In this document: in pieces, positions 50,701-58,795 of the stretch | Numbering within the stretch: the stretch's first letter is position 1 | Layout of the letters: every line of letters starts with the position of its first letter | Assembly (NCBI GenBank): GCA_036563645.1 | Contig: DATCMA010000016.1 | Coordinates: forward strand, 1-60,541 | DNA from: DATCMA01 sp036563645 | Lineage (GTDB): Bacteria > Actinomycetota > Actinomycetes > Mycobacteriales > Micromonosporaceae | Length of the DNA: 60,541 nucleotides | Direction of reading: 5' to 3' | Program-made: the position numbers and the translations under genes | The notes under the pieces: generated by a model | Database searches by the model: none | Told to the model about the DNA's origin: nothing | What the model saw: the letters and a program-made list of their open reading frames with translations, nothing else

Positions 50701-52676
50701 GTGTCGCTCCCCGGGTAGGCGTGGAGCTCGGGCCGGCGGGCGAGGAGGGCGACGAGAGCGCCGCCGGCGGCCAGGGTGGCGAGCGCCGCCGCGGTGAGGC
50801 TCGGGCGGGCGGTCGCGGTCAGAGCTCCGACGGTGCCGACGAGCGCCGCCCCGGCTGCGTGCAGGTGGCCGCTGCGCTCGGTACGCGCGGTGAGACCAGC
50901 CAGGCCGATGCCGATCGCGACGAGGATCGCCGGCCAGGGGGCGGAGAACCAGGCGAGGCGGAACGAGGCGGGCGCGGCTACCGCGGCGAGCGCGAGGCCG
51001 GCGAGGACGGCTCCCCGGCGGGAGCCTGCCGGCAGGGCCAGCGCGGCGGCCATGGCGAGCAGGAGCGCCGCGGTCGCGAGTTGCCAGTCGATCGCGCCGA
51101 CGGTGGCCGCGATGGTCTCCGCGTACGTCGTGAGATCAGCGGTCCAGATCGGCTGAGCCGCGCGGATCGGGGCCACCGTGGCGCGTACCGCGCTCCCGGC
51201 GACCAGGATGCCGACCACGGCCAACGTGGCGCCGGTCGCGACTTGGGGACCCCGGCGCACCGCCTCGGGGAGGGCGCGCACACCGGCGCCGGCACCGGTG
51301 ACGATCAGCGCGATGACCAGCAGCGCCCCTTCTGGGAACGCGAGGGTGGCTACTCGGCTGACCGCCCCGATCACCGCCAAGGTGAAAAGCCCGGTGGCCA
51401 CGTCCGGCAGCGGACGCCGCCCGAGGGCGACGGCGCCTACCACGCCGACAGCAGCGGCCAGCACCAGGGCCACACCCGCGCGAGTCGCCGGCAGCACCGC
51501 GTCGGCGCGGAGCAGGCCGATCGCCGCGTACGCGAGAGCGGCGCCGATGGCGAGCCCGTGCAGCGCCCAGATCAGGTCTCGCAGCCAGGTAGCGGTAGCC
51601 GGGGTGTCGGGGGCGCCCTCGGGCTGCTCCGGGATGACCACCGCGTCAGGCTCCTCGGGCGCGCCCTCGGGTCGGCCGTTCGTGCGCGGCCGCTCCTCGG
51701 GCGACGTGGGCTGAGACCGCGGCGCGGTGTCCCGGCCGGAGGAGGGGTCGAGCAGCCATCGGGGAGCGCGGTGGTGCGCGAAGAGCCAGGCCAGACAGAG
51801 GTCGAGGACCCCGACGGCGGTGAGGGCGAGTGCCCACCCGACGGGCCCGTCGACGCGGCCGCTGATGATGAGCGGCAGGACCGGCTGGACGGCGAGCACG
51901 GTCGCGACGCGCGGCACCGTGAGGGGGACGACCTGGGCGTATCCGCCGGCGACGAGGGCCGTCGCCGCGAAGATCAGCGCGCCGATGATCCCGCCACCGA
52001 AGCCGGTGGGGTCGATCGCAAGGGCGTTGAGCAGCGAGTAGCCCGCCAGGGGGATCAGCAGGAGCCCGATTCCGGCGACTGTTTCCGCTGTGGATATCAG
52101 CGACCGGCGGGCGAGGACGGGCGCGGCGGCCAGGGTGAGGGCGATCGCCGCCCCCAGGATGAGCATCCGGCTGACGAGTGCGAGGGTGCTGACGGCGAAT
52201 CCCGCGAAGACCACCGCGGCGGCGGCGAGGACCAGGGCGCTGAGGCCGAGCAGGACGTTCTGGATCTCCTTCGAGGAGGTCTCCGGTGGCGCGGGCGGTG
52301 GGGGTTCCGACGAGGACGCGGTCCCGACGGGACCTTCCTCCGGAGGCGGTTGCCGGGGCGGGGGGATGTGGCCTGTCGCGGTCGGCGGTCGGCGTCCGAT
52401 GCGGTGGCGCAGGGTGCGGGGACGAGGCCCCCGCTTCAGCCGCTCCGCCTGGGCGTGGGCGAGGACGTCCCGCTGGAAGATCGCGGCTTGCAACTCGGCG
52501 GCGAGGGCTTGTTGCTCTTGGGCGAGCTCCGCGTCCCTGGCCTTCATCTCGGCGATGGCGCGCTCGAGACGGGCCAGTTCCTCGGCGAAGTCGCCGTGTA
52601 GCGCGCCACAGTGTGGGCATTGGGGGGCGGTGGATGGGATTCCCCGGCCGCACACGGGACAGGGGGAGAGGGCCAT
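47775..52676 (-). CDS. Very large zinc-ribbon polytopic membrane protein
   Basis: 1,633 aa. Order: a zinc ribbon at 6-23 (CPVC...CPHC; C6, C9, C20, C23), a coiled coil at about 27-80 (ELARLERAIAEMKARDAEL), a basic and Pro-rich linker (95-130), then several dozen Ala/Val/Leu-rich membrane segments over about 1,490 residues, arranged as repeated blocks. A short charged tail (RRRRTQERVRGALRGMR) ends it. The start is the ATG at 52676 with GGAGGT 4 nt upstream. Actinobacterial giants annotated as SCO7613 C-terminal domain membrane proteins are similar in build, from memory. Function unknown; neither transport nor biosynthetic motifs are visible. Confidence 0.85.
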   Translation of the reverse strand: MALSPCPVCGRGIPSTAPQCPHCGALHGDFAEELARLERAIAEMKARDAELAQEQQALAAELQAAIFQRDVLAHAQAERLKRGPRPRTLRHRIGRRPPTATGHIPPPRQPPPEEGPVGTASSSEPPPPAPPETSSKEIQNVLLGLSALVLAAAAVVFAGFAVSTLALVSRMLILGAAIALTLAAAPVLARRSLISTAETVAGIGLLLIPLAGYSLLNALAIDPTGFGGGIIGALIFAATALVAGGYAQVVPLTVPRVATVLAVQPVLPLIISGRVDGPVGWALALTAVGVLDLCLAWLFAHHRAPRWLLDPSSGRDTAPRSQPTSPEERPRTNGRPEGAPEEPDAVVIPEQPEGAPDTPATATWLRDLIWALHGLAIGAALAYAAIGLLRADAVLPATRAGVALVLAAAVGVVGAVALGRRPLPDVATGLFTLAVIGAVSRVATLAFPEGALLVIALIVTGAGAGVRALPEAVRRGPQVATGATLAVVGILVAGSAVRATVAPIRAAQPIWTADLTTYAETIAATVGAIDWQLATAALLLAMAAALALPAGSRRGAVLAGLALAAVAAPASFRLAWFSAPWPAILVAIGIGLAGLTARTERSGHLHAAGAALVGTVGALTATARPSLTAAALATLAAGGALVALLARRPELHAYPGSDTVASWAEGGAALALPGAVAALTATWTASPPTAAALNAATVPILATSFLAVGAALGYAAIRLVSERLISTPLTLGTGLGALLVAGAAFGAPGATGPDAVVGALVLVSAVLLFLAPTIDAGRRADRLFDGADYAAAAATVALAGALARVGAVIAPGFALTASAALMLVVAAGVRALPVDWQRGPILGAAVSGGAIALIAGYQALGNGLLALATPGGLWHADLDAWPSGPAAWGWQVPAALALLAGAAAVALPRPWSHTASGALAVLATVGTPVALGLPWWSPILVGCTVATVYALAGVAATDPRSGLARSTVAAAVLLYTIGAALVRPWTTAATLILVALLGVVIAVLAQAVATLTTPPPEPDAAEESEETRSTQDTSGILMPPHLARIGGVATAAALLALPGAVASVAAHLAMPPGMVLTSALAAAGVGLVGVAAVRRHVPHYLPYATAGLTGGTTLITLAALPTDLPAALYAATAVLLVVLAELLRAHTPAPRAVTPIDQSSGPAPRWTIPPERGVVLAAALPTALATVAIAPTLLTALIAPYGTLRHPWQGPPTALLAPPAIAVDPTTVGACALLTLAAALAAIGFTGGRLSEAIPVILPGLAVTLLIAPIALDLPWPASTVTALAVFTLTMLGLALTPPPPDTARARPIRIARVVVFAIGLAAGGAGLAGSLATSGLTVMALGGGVTVGAVAALVGSSSTARILGWLFGAVMAQLFVLTTGLVAGAPATWSAFGVLAVGALLLLSATQLPRVRGTQGVREATVVEWTGYGAALLALALAHTSLRHVAGLLAAWGAVLGVVSTRPDRALLQRRVLFWAAVGCEIVAWWLLMALSGVRLLEAYTLPFAALALLVGMVELRHRPDLTSWTAYGPALVAAFAPTLILVVASGRSDLRQVFLLLGAVATLLLGSMRQQQAPVVVGTVVTVVTTLHVLMLVGPWLALIPIGILLLTLGATNERRRRTQERVRGALRGMR

Positions 52677-52809
52677 GGTGACCTCCTGCGTCGGCCCAGC
52701 ACCGTGGACTGTCTGAAGCATGCCTAAAGAGGTCGATTCTTGGATAGCCCTCATTGGCCCCGGTGGCCAAGAGAGAACGTGGGTCAGATGGGAAATGCGG
52801 GCCAGATAT

Positions 52810-52850
52810 GACATCGGCCGTGAATCCAATTCGGATTCACGGCCGATGTC
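52810..52850 (-). terminator. Terminator of the UDP-glucose dehydrogenase gene
   Basis: A perfect 18-bp inverted repeat (52810-52827 with 52833-52850; outer GACATCGGCCGTG...) with a 5-nt loop, 16 nt past the minus-strand stop codon at 52867. It separates the gene from the giant membrane protein. No U-tract. A smaller 6-bp hairpin (TTGGCC/GGCCAA, 52754-52770) lies between it and the next start. Confidence 0.75.
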
Positions 52851-52866
52851 CCGCGTCCTATATCGA

Positions 52867-54294
52867 TCAGGGACGGCCCATACCGCGGTACACCCAGCCC
52901 GCCTGCGTCCACAGGGCTGGGTCAAGGCAGTTCCGCCCGTCGATGACCCGCCGTTCGGCGACGAGTTCCCCGAGCGCGACCGGGTCGGCGTTGCGGAATT
53001 CGGCCCATTCGGTCAGCACACAGACCAAATCCGCGCCGCGGACCGCGTCCTCCATCGATGGCTCATACGTCACGCTCGGCAGGGCGCGCTTGGCGTTCTC
53101 CATGCCCTGCGGGTCGTAGACGTGGACGTCGGCACCCGCCTTGTGGAGCATGCCCGCGATGGCGAGCGAGGGCGCGTCGCGGACGTCGTCGGAGTTGGGC
53201 TTGAAGGTCGCGCCGAGGACCGCGATGCGCGTGCCGGACAGGTCGGGCCCCGCCGGCCCCGATTTGCGGCCCAGCAGCTCCGCGGCGAGCTGCACGACCC
53301 GGGTACGCCGCCGCTGGTTGATGAGGTCGACCTCGTGCAGGAACCGGAGCGCCTCGCCCGCGCCCAGCTCCTGTGCCCGGGCCTGGAACGCGCGGATGTC
53401 CTTGGGGAGGCAGCCGCCACCGAATCCGATACCGGCCTGGAGGAAGCGGTTTCCGATACGGGGGTCGTAACCGATGGCGCGCGCGAGCTGCGTCACGTCA
53501 GCGCCGACGACCTCGCAGACCTCGGCCATCGCGTTGATGAACGAGATCTTGGTGGCGAGGAAGGCGTTGGCGGCGACCTTGACGAGTTCGGCGGTGGCGA
53601 AGTCGGTCACGACCACCGGGACTTCGCGGTCCTCGGTGGCGGCGAGGTCGAAGACGCCCTTGTGCGCGGCGTAGAGCATCGAATACGCCCATTCGCTCTT
53701 GACGCCGAGCACGATCCGGTTGGGGCGGAGGACGTCCTCGACGGCGAAGCCCTCCTGGAGGAACTCCGGGCTCCACGCCACCTCGACCCCGAGCTCGGGC
53801 GGGACGTGCTTGCTCACGAGCTGCTCGACCCATTCGGCCGTGCCGACCGGGACGGTGGACTTGCCCACGATCAGCGCCTTACGGGTCAGGTGCGGCGCGA
53901 GGCTCGTGACCGCGGCTTCGACGTACGACAGGTCCGCCCCCATCCCGTCGGCGCGCTGGGGCGTGCCGACGCAGATGAAGTGGACGTCACCGAAGTCGGC
54001 GGTCTCCTTGTAGTCCGTGGTGAAGCGGAGCCGTCCCGTCGCCAGGTTGCGACGCAGGAGTTCGTCGAGACCAGGCTCGTGGAACGGCACGACTCCGTTC
54101 GCCAGCGTCGCAATCTTTTCTTCGTCGATATCGCAGCCGAGTACCTCGTAGCCCAACTCAGCGAAGCAGATCGCGTAGGTCGCGCCGAGGTAACCGGTGC
54201 CCAGGAACGTCAATCGCGGCCGGGGAGCCCCGGACGGGGGGGTAACCGTGGCGAAGGCCGGAAGCGATTGGCCACTCGGGTACGGGATAGTCAC
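52867..54294 (-). CDS. ugd: UDP-glucose 6-dehydrogenase
   Basis: 475 aa. Oxidises UDP-glucose to UDP-glucuronate with two NAD+. N-terminal Rossmann LTFLGTGYLGATYAICFAELGYEV after a 28-residue leader, STVPVGTAEWVEQL, SPEFLQEGFAVEDVLRPNRIVLG, ANAFLATKISFINAMAE, the catalytic Cys near 293 in GIGFGGGCLPKDIRAF, and GATFKPNSDDVRDAPSL. UDP-GlcA is a precursor for envelope or exopolysaccharide sugars; manC and a glycosyltransferase remnant are 4-6 kb away. GTG start with GGAG about 9 nt upstream. A perfect 18-bp terminator follows. Confidence 0.95.
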   Translation of the reverse strand: MTIPYPSGQSLPAFATVTPPSGAPRPRLTFLGTGYLGATYAICFAELGYEVLGCDIDEEKIATLANGVVPFHEPGLDELLRRNLATGRLRFTTDYKETADFGDVHFICVGTPQRADGMGADLSYVEAAVTSLAPHLTRKALIVGKSTVPVGTAEWVEQLVSKHVPPELGVEVAWSPEFLQEGFAVEDVLRPNRIVLGVKSEWAYSMLYAAHKGVFDLAATEDREVPVVVTDFATAELVKVAANAFLATKISFINAMAEVCEVVGADVTQLARAIGYDPRIGNRFLQAGIGFGGGCLPKDIRAFQARAQELGAGEALRFLHEVDLINQRRRTRVVQLAAELLGRKSGPAGPDLSGTRIAVLGATFKPNSDDVRDAPSLAIAGMLHKAGADVHVYDPQGMENAKRALPSVTYEPSMEDAVRGADLVCVLTEWAEFRNADPVALGELVAERRVIDGRNCLDPALWTQAGWVYRGMGRP

Positions 54295-54522
54295 GCCTGT
54301 GGTCTCCGCTCGCGTGGGGCGCTAGGTGCGTCGCGGTCAACTGACGCCAAAGGGCGCCTTAACGGACACATAGTGATATTCGATTGGGGTGATTACGTGA
54401 CCGGCGGGGCCACGGAGATGTGAGCGACGATAGTGGTTCGACCTATGCGCCCGTAAGGGGCTATGTGCGGTCGGTGTATCCTCACACCCGCTCAGGCCGA
54501 TCACAAAGGGGGGATGGCCGGG

Positions 54523-55686
54523 ATGACGATGGAGTCGTCGTTCGACGCCTACCGGTTGTCGGAAGAACATGAGGCAATCCGTGAGGCGGTACGAACACTG
54601 TGTGACGCCAAGGTCGCTCCCCATGCTGCGGAGGTCGATGAGACCGCCGCGTTCCCCCAGGCATCGTACGAGGCGTTGCGCTCCGCTGACTTCCATGCTC
54701 CGCACATTCCCGTGGAGTATGGCGGGGCCGGCGCGGATGCGCTGGCCACCGCGATCGTAATCGAGGAGGTGGCGCGCGCGTGCGCCTCCTCGTCCCTCAT
54801 CCCGGCAGTGAACAAGCTGGGCACGATGCCGCTGCTGCTGGCCGGCTCGGAGGAGCTCAAGCGCCGTTACCTGCCTCCGGTGGCGCGTGGTGAGGCTCTC
54901 TTCTCGTACTGCCTCTCCGAGCCGGAAGCGGGCAGCGACGCCGCCTCGATGAAGACCCGGGCGGTCCGTGATGGGGATCACTACATTATCAACGGCGTCA
55001 AGCGGTGGATCACGAACGCAGGGGAGTCCGAGTTCTACACCGTATTCGCGGTGACCGATCCCGAGGCCCGCAGCCGGGGTATCTCCGCGTTCGTCGTGGA
55101 GAAGTCCGACCCGGGGGTGAGCTTCGGCGCTCCCGAGAAGAAGCTCGGCATCCGGGGTTCCCCCACCCGTGAGGTGTACTTCGACAACGTCCGCATCCCG
55201 GCCGACCGCATGATCGGTGAGCCGGGCACGGGGTTCGTCACCGCGATGCGCACCCTCGACCACACCCGGGTGACCATCGCCGCGCAGGCCGTGGGGATCG
55301 CCCAGGGCGCGCTGGATTACGCCAAGAACTACGTCAAGGAGCGGAAGCAGTTCGGCCGGCCGATCGCCGACTTCCAGGGCATCCAGTTCATGCTCGCCGA
55401 CATGGCGATGAAGGTGGAGGCAGCTCGTCAGCTCACCTACACCGCGGCGGCGAAGTCGGAGCGGTCGGACCCGGACCTGACCTTCTTCGGCGCGGCGGCC
55501 AAGTGCTTCGCCTCCGACGTCGCCATGGAGGTCACGACGAACGCCGTCCAGCTCCTCGGCGGGTACGGCTACACGCGGGACTACCCGGTCGAGCGGATGA
55601 TGCGGGACGCCAAGATCACGCAGATCTACGAGGGCACCAACCAGGTCCAGCGGATCGTCATGGCACGCCAGCTCCTGCGGGACTAG
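54523..55686 (+). CDS. Acyl-CoA dehydrogenase
   Basis: 387 aa flavoenzyme; alpha,beta-dehydrogenation of acyl-CoA. FAD/substrate motifs: YCLSEPEAGSDAASMKTRA, WITNAGESEFYTVFAVT, the C-terminal LLGGYGYTRDYPVERMMRD and catalytic Glu near 368 in IYEGTNQVQRIVMAR (the short/branched-chain and butyryl-type position). Start: ATG at 54523 with AAAGGGGGG 9 nt upstream; the frame opens earlier at 54463. Next to acetoacetyl-CoA synthetase it suggests short-chain acyl-CoA metabolism. A clear hairpin follows. Confidence 0.95.
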   Translation: MTMESSFDAYRLSEEHEAIREAVRTLCDAKVAPHAAEVDETAAFPQASYEALRSADFHAPHIPVEYGGAGADALATAIVIEEVARACASSSLIPAVNKLGTMPLLLAGSEELKRRYLPPVARGEALFSYCLSEPEAGSDAASMKTRAVRDGDHYIINGVKRWITNAGESEFYTVFAVTDPEARSRGISAFVVEKSDPGVSFGAPEKKLGIRGSPTREVYFDNVRIPADRMIGEPGTGFVTAMRTLDHTRVTIAAQAVGIAQGALDYAKNYVKERKQFGRPIADFQGIQFMLADMAMKVEAARQLTYTAAAKSERSDPDLTFFGAAAKCFASDVAMEVTTNAVQLLGGYGYTRDYPVERMMRDAKITQIYEGTNQVQRIVMARQLLRD

Positions 55687-55692
55687 CGCGAC

Positions 55693-55715
55693 GGCGGGAA
55701 GCGGGGCTTCCCGCC
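55693..55715 (+). terminator. Terminator after acyl-CoA dehydrogenase
   Basis: A perfect 9-bp stem, GGCGGGAAG / CTTCCCGCC, with a 5-nt loop, starting 7 nt after the stop. No U-tract. Confidence 0.7.
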
Positions 55716-55781
55716 TGGCCTCCGGGCACGGCATGATGGGCACAGTGATGCCCCTCACCGTGGCACCCCGGGAGGGACGCC

Positions 55782-57776
55782 GTGGGCGAGCCGCTGTGGA
55801 CGCCTCCGGCTGACGTGCGCGAGCGGAGCCGGATCGGCGATTACCTGCGCTGGCTCGCCCGTGAGCGTGATCTCGATTTCCCGGACTACGACGCGCTGTG
55901 GCGCTGGTCGGTCACGGATCTCGACGGCTTCTGGCGCTCGCTGTGGGACTACTTCGCCGTCACCGCGCACGCCCCGCCGCAGGCGGTGCTCACCAGCCGG
56001 CGCATGCCGGGGGCGCGGTGGTTTCCCGGGGCCCGACTCAACTACGCCGAGCACGTGCTGCGCGCGCCAGGGCTGGGCGTGGACGACCCCGTGGTGGTCG
56101 CCCACAGCCAGAGCCGTCCGCCGAGCACCCTCACCGTCGGTGAGCTGCGGGAACAGGTGCGGCGGGTGCGCGCTGGCCTGCGCCGGCTCGGCGTGCGGCA
56201 GGGCGATCGGGTGGTGGCGTACGCGCCGAACATCCCCGAGACCGTCGTCGTGCTGCTCGCCGCCGCGAGCCTCGGCGCGGTCTTCTCGTCCTGCGCGCCG
56301 GAGTTCGGCGCCCGTGGCGTCCTGGACCGGTGGCGCCAGATCGACCCCACGGTGCTCGTCGTCGTCGACGGTTACCGATACGGCGCCAGGGTGGTCGACC
56401 GGCGTCCCCAGGTGGCGGAGATCCGCGCCGGGCTGCCGTCGCTGCAGCACACGGTGCTGATCCCCTACCTCGACCCCGCGGCCTCGCCCGAGGCGGGGGA
56501 GCTGAGCTGGCGGGAGCTCGCCGCCGAGACCGACGAGCCGCTGGCGTTCCAGCCGGTGCCCTTCGACCACCCGCTCTACGTGCTGTACTCCTCGGGGACC
56601 ACCGGGCTGCCCAAGCCGATCGTGCACGGCCACGGCGGGATCCTGCTCGAGCACCTCAAGATGCTCGCCCTGCACCACGATCTCGGCCCGGGTGATCGAT
56701 TCTTCTGGTTCACCACCACCGGGTGGATGATGTGGAACTACCTGGTCTCCGGGCCGGCGGTCGGTGCGGCGATCGTGCTGGTCGACGCCGATCCGACCTA
56801 TCCGGATCTCAGCGCCCTGTGGCGGCTCGCCGAGCGGGCCGGTGTCACGTACTTCGGCACGTCAGCGCCCTACCTGCTCGCCTGCCGCAAGGCGGGGATC
56901 GTGCCCCGCGAGGTGGCCGACGTGTCGCCTCTCCGGGGCCTCGGCTCGACCGGCGCGCCCCTGCCCGCGGAGGGCTTCACGTGGGTCTACGACGCCATCG
57001 GCGACCACGTGTGCCTGGAGTCCCTCTCCGGCGGCACCGACGTGTGCACGGGGTTCGTCGGCGGCGTGCCGCTACTGCCGGTGTACCCGGGCGAGATTTC
57101 GTGCCGGTGCCTGGGCGCCAAGGTTGAGGCGTGGTCGCCGCAGGGCACCCCGCTCGTCGGGGAGCGGGGCGAACTTGTGATCACAGAGCCGATGCCGAGC
57201 ATGCCGATCGGCCTGTGGAACGACCCGGATGGGACGCGCTATCGGAAGGCGTATTTCGACGACTTCCCGGGTGTGTGGCGGCACGGCGACTGGATCACGA
57301 TCACCCCGCGGGGAAGCTGCGTCATCTCGGGCCGCTCCGACGCCACGCTCAACCGCGGCGGGGTGCGCCTCGGCACCGCCGAGGTCTACTCGGTGGTCGA
57401 GGCTCGGCCCGAGGTCCTCGATTCGCTCGTGGTCCACGTCGAGGATCCCGAGGGCGGCCCAGGCGCGCTGCTCCTCTTCGTGGTCCTGGCGGAGGGCCGG
57501 ACGCTCGATGACGCGCTGCGCGACGCGATCGTCCGCGACTTGCGGACCGCGCTCTCCCCACGGCACGTGCCCGACGAGATCCACCACGTGGCGGCGGTGC
57601 CGCGGACCTTGTCGGGCAAGAAGCTGGAGGTCCCGGTGAAACGGATCCTCAGCGGGACCCCGGCGGCGGAGGCGGCCTCCCTCGACGCGCTGGCCAATCC
57701 GGACGCCCTGGTGGCCTTCGAGCGCTTCGCCCGACGCCGCTCGGCGGGCGACACGCCCGCCACGGTGAGCCACTAG
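55782..57776 (+). CDS. Acetoacetyl-CoA synthetase
   Basis: 664 aa, full length. ANL-superfamily enzyme activating acetoacetate to its CoA thioester via acyl-AMP. Family N-terminus (DYLRWLARERDLDFPDYDALWRWS), P-loop VLYSSGTTGLPKPIVHGHGG near 268, FFWFTTTGWMMWNYLVSG, SGGTDVCTGFVGG, hinge GRSDATLNRGGVRLGTAEVY and catalytic Lys in TLSGKKLEVPVKRIL. GTG start with GGGAGGG upstream. Its stop overlaps that of the opposing TIGR03089 gene (CTAG at 57773-57776). Confidence 0.94.
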   Translation: MGEPLWTPPADVRERSRIGDYLRWLARERDLDFPDYDALWRWSVTDLDGFWRSLWDYFAVTAHAPPQAVLTSRRMPGARWFPGARLNYAEHVLRAPGLGVDDPVVVAHSQSRPPSTLTVGELREQVRRVRAGLRRLGVRQGDRVVAYAPNIPETVVVLLAAASLGAVFSSCAPEFGARGVLDRWRQIDPTVLVVVDGYRYGARVVDRRPQVAEIRAGLPSLQHTVLIPYLDPAASPEAGELSWRELAAETDEPLAFQPVPFDHPLYVLYSSGTTGLPKPIVHGHGGILLEHLKMLALHHDLGPGDRFFWFTTTGWMMWNYLVSGPAVGAAIVLVDADPTYPDLSALWRLAERAGVTYFGTSAPYLLACRKAGIVPREVADVSPLRGLGSTGAPLPAEGFTWVYDAIGDHVCLESLSGGTDVCTGFVGGVPLLPVYPGEISCRCLGAKVEAWSPQGTPLVGERGELVITEPMPSMPIGLWNDPDGTRYRKAYFDDFPGVWRHGDWITITPRGSCVISGRSDATLNRGGVRLGTAEVYSVVEARPEVLDSLVVHVEDPEGGPGALLLFVVLAEGRTLDDALRDAIVRDLRTALSPRHVPDEIHHVAAVPRTLSGKKLEVPVKRILSGTPAAEAASLDALANPDALVAFERFARRRSAGDTPATVSH

Positions 57777-58465
57777 CGCAGAGTCACCGTGACCCGCTCG
57801 GTGGTGGTGCGGCTCGCGAGCCGCTCGGCATCGACATGTCCACACAGGACGATTGATCCGCCGACTGTCAGCGGGGCCAGCAGCCAGTCAACCGGGTCCG
57901 GGTAGCGAGCGGCGTCCACAAGCACCCGTGCCCCGTGGGTCAGCCCCAACTCCGCCGCGCGCGCGGCGGCCCGCCGGAGGAGCTCCGCGTCCTGTGGCCC
58001 CGCCCCGGAAGGACTGAAGTGGTCCCCGTGCGCGCGGACCTCCACGACGTAGTCGACGAAACCCGGGGGGACCTCGCGCAGTGGCGCGGCCATCGGCGCC
58101 AGCGACAAGGCGTACTGCTCTCCCGCCGACCACCGGGTCGCCTCTTCTATCCGGTCCGCGGCGGCGAAGAGGGCCTCGACCGGCCCGTCATCGGGCGACT
58201 GGTGGACCACCAGCCCGGCCGACCACGCGCCGAGGAGCACGGCGGCGGTCTGCCAGTGGGGCGGCAGGAGCACACCGACGGGGTCACCGGGGGCGAGCCC
58301 GGCGCCATCGACGAGGAGGTTCGCCGTCTTCGCCACCCAGTTGCCCAGCGTGGCGCCGGAGAGCTCGGTGCGCTCCCCAACCGCGTCGTCATACCACGTC
58401 AGGAGAGGGCGGGACGGGTCCGCAGAGACCGCGGCGCTGAACATCCGGGCGATGCTGTCGGCCAT
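57773..58465 (-). CDS. TIGR03089-type protein, partial ANL-like fold
   Basis: 230 aa. Resembles only the N-terminal third of acyl-CoA synthetases (PLLTWYDDAVGERTELSG, LGNWVAKTANLL, GLAPGDPVGVLLPPHWQTAAVLLGAWSAGLVV). It has no adenylation P-loop and no C-terminal lysine, so it is unlikely to adenylate. This short family is conserved in actinobacteria near envelope-sugar genes. ATG at 58465; TATCGT 8 nt upstream might be a -10 of a leaderless mRNA, and no ribosome site is seen. It shares the CTAG stop with the preceding convergent gene. Confidence 0.85.
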   Translation of the reverse strand: MADSIARMFSAAVSADPSRPLLTWYDDAVGERTELSGATLGNWVAKTANLLVDGAGLAPGDPVGVLLPPHWQTAAVLLGAWSAGLVVHQSPDDGPVEALFAAADRIEEATRWSAGEQYALSLAPMAAPLREVPPGFVDYVVEVRAHGDHFSPSGAGPQDAELLRRAAARAAELGLTHGARVLVDAARYPDPVDWLLAPLTVGGSIVLCGHVDAERLASRTTTERVTVTLR

Positions 58466-58547
58466 GCATCGCGACGATACCGGCTTAGGCGGATTCCGGC
58501 GGAGCCCGCCCCGGGTGACGCGGGCGACGCCTCCGCCGGCACGCCAG

Positions 58548-58727
58548 GGCGGCCTGGCGGACACCACCGAAGACCCGGACCAGAACGCCGTCGACCTCGC
58601 GGCGCTCCTCGACGACGCACCGCGTCGGCTCGCGTTGGCTCGCCCCGGAGTCGAGCGGGTTCAAGAGTTTGTGTGGGAGTCCAGCGCGGAGGCGCACATC
58701 GCGTCGGGGAGCCGAGCGGCGGGATAG
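58548..58727 (+). pseudogene. Remnant of a group-1 (GT4) glycosyltransferase, C-terminal end
   Basis: About 60 codons ending in TAG read GGLADTTEDPDQNAVDLAAL, LLDDAPRRLALARPGVERVQ and EFVWESSAEAHI. This is the pattern of the last 50 residues of GT4 enzymes (G-x-L-V-x-x-x-D-P-x-x-L-A..LLDDP..R..G..RV.EF.WE.SAE). No start codon with a ribosome site and no catalytic part precede it; upstream is the 5' end of the opposing gene. I read it as a deletion remnant just ahead of manC. The remaining gap (58466-58795) holds nothing else I can name. Confidence 0.5.
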
Positions 58728-58795
58728 GAGTGAGGCCGAGCGGGATAACCGACGCTCGCGGCGCGTCGTTTGCCGCGGCCGGGCATGATGAGCCA

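Noticed and set aside
52720..54423. 567-codon plus-strand frame opposite ugd
   Set aside because: It is antisense to UDP-glucose dehydrogenase and its 5' part reads through the perfect terminator palindrome, which explains the mirrored protein words.
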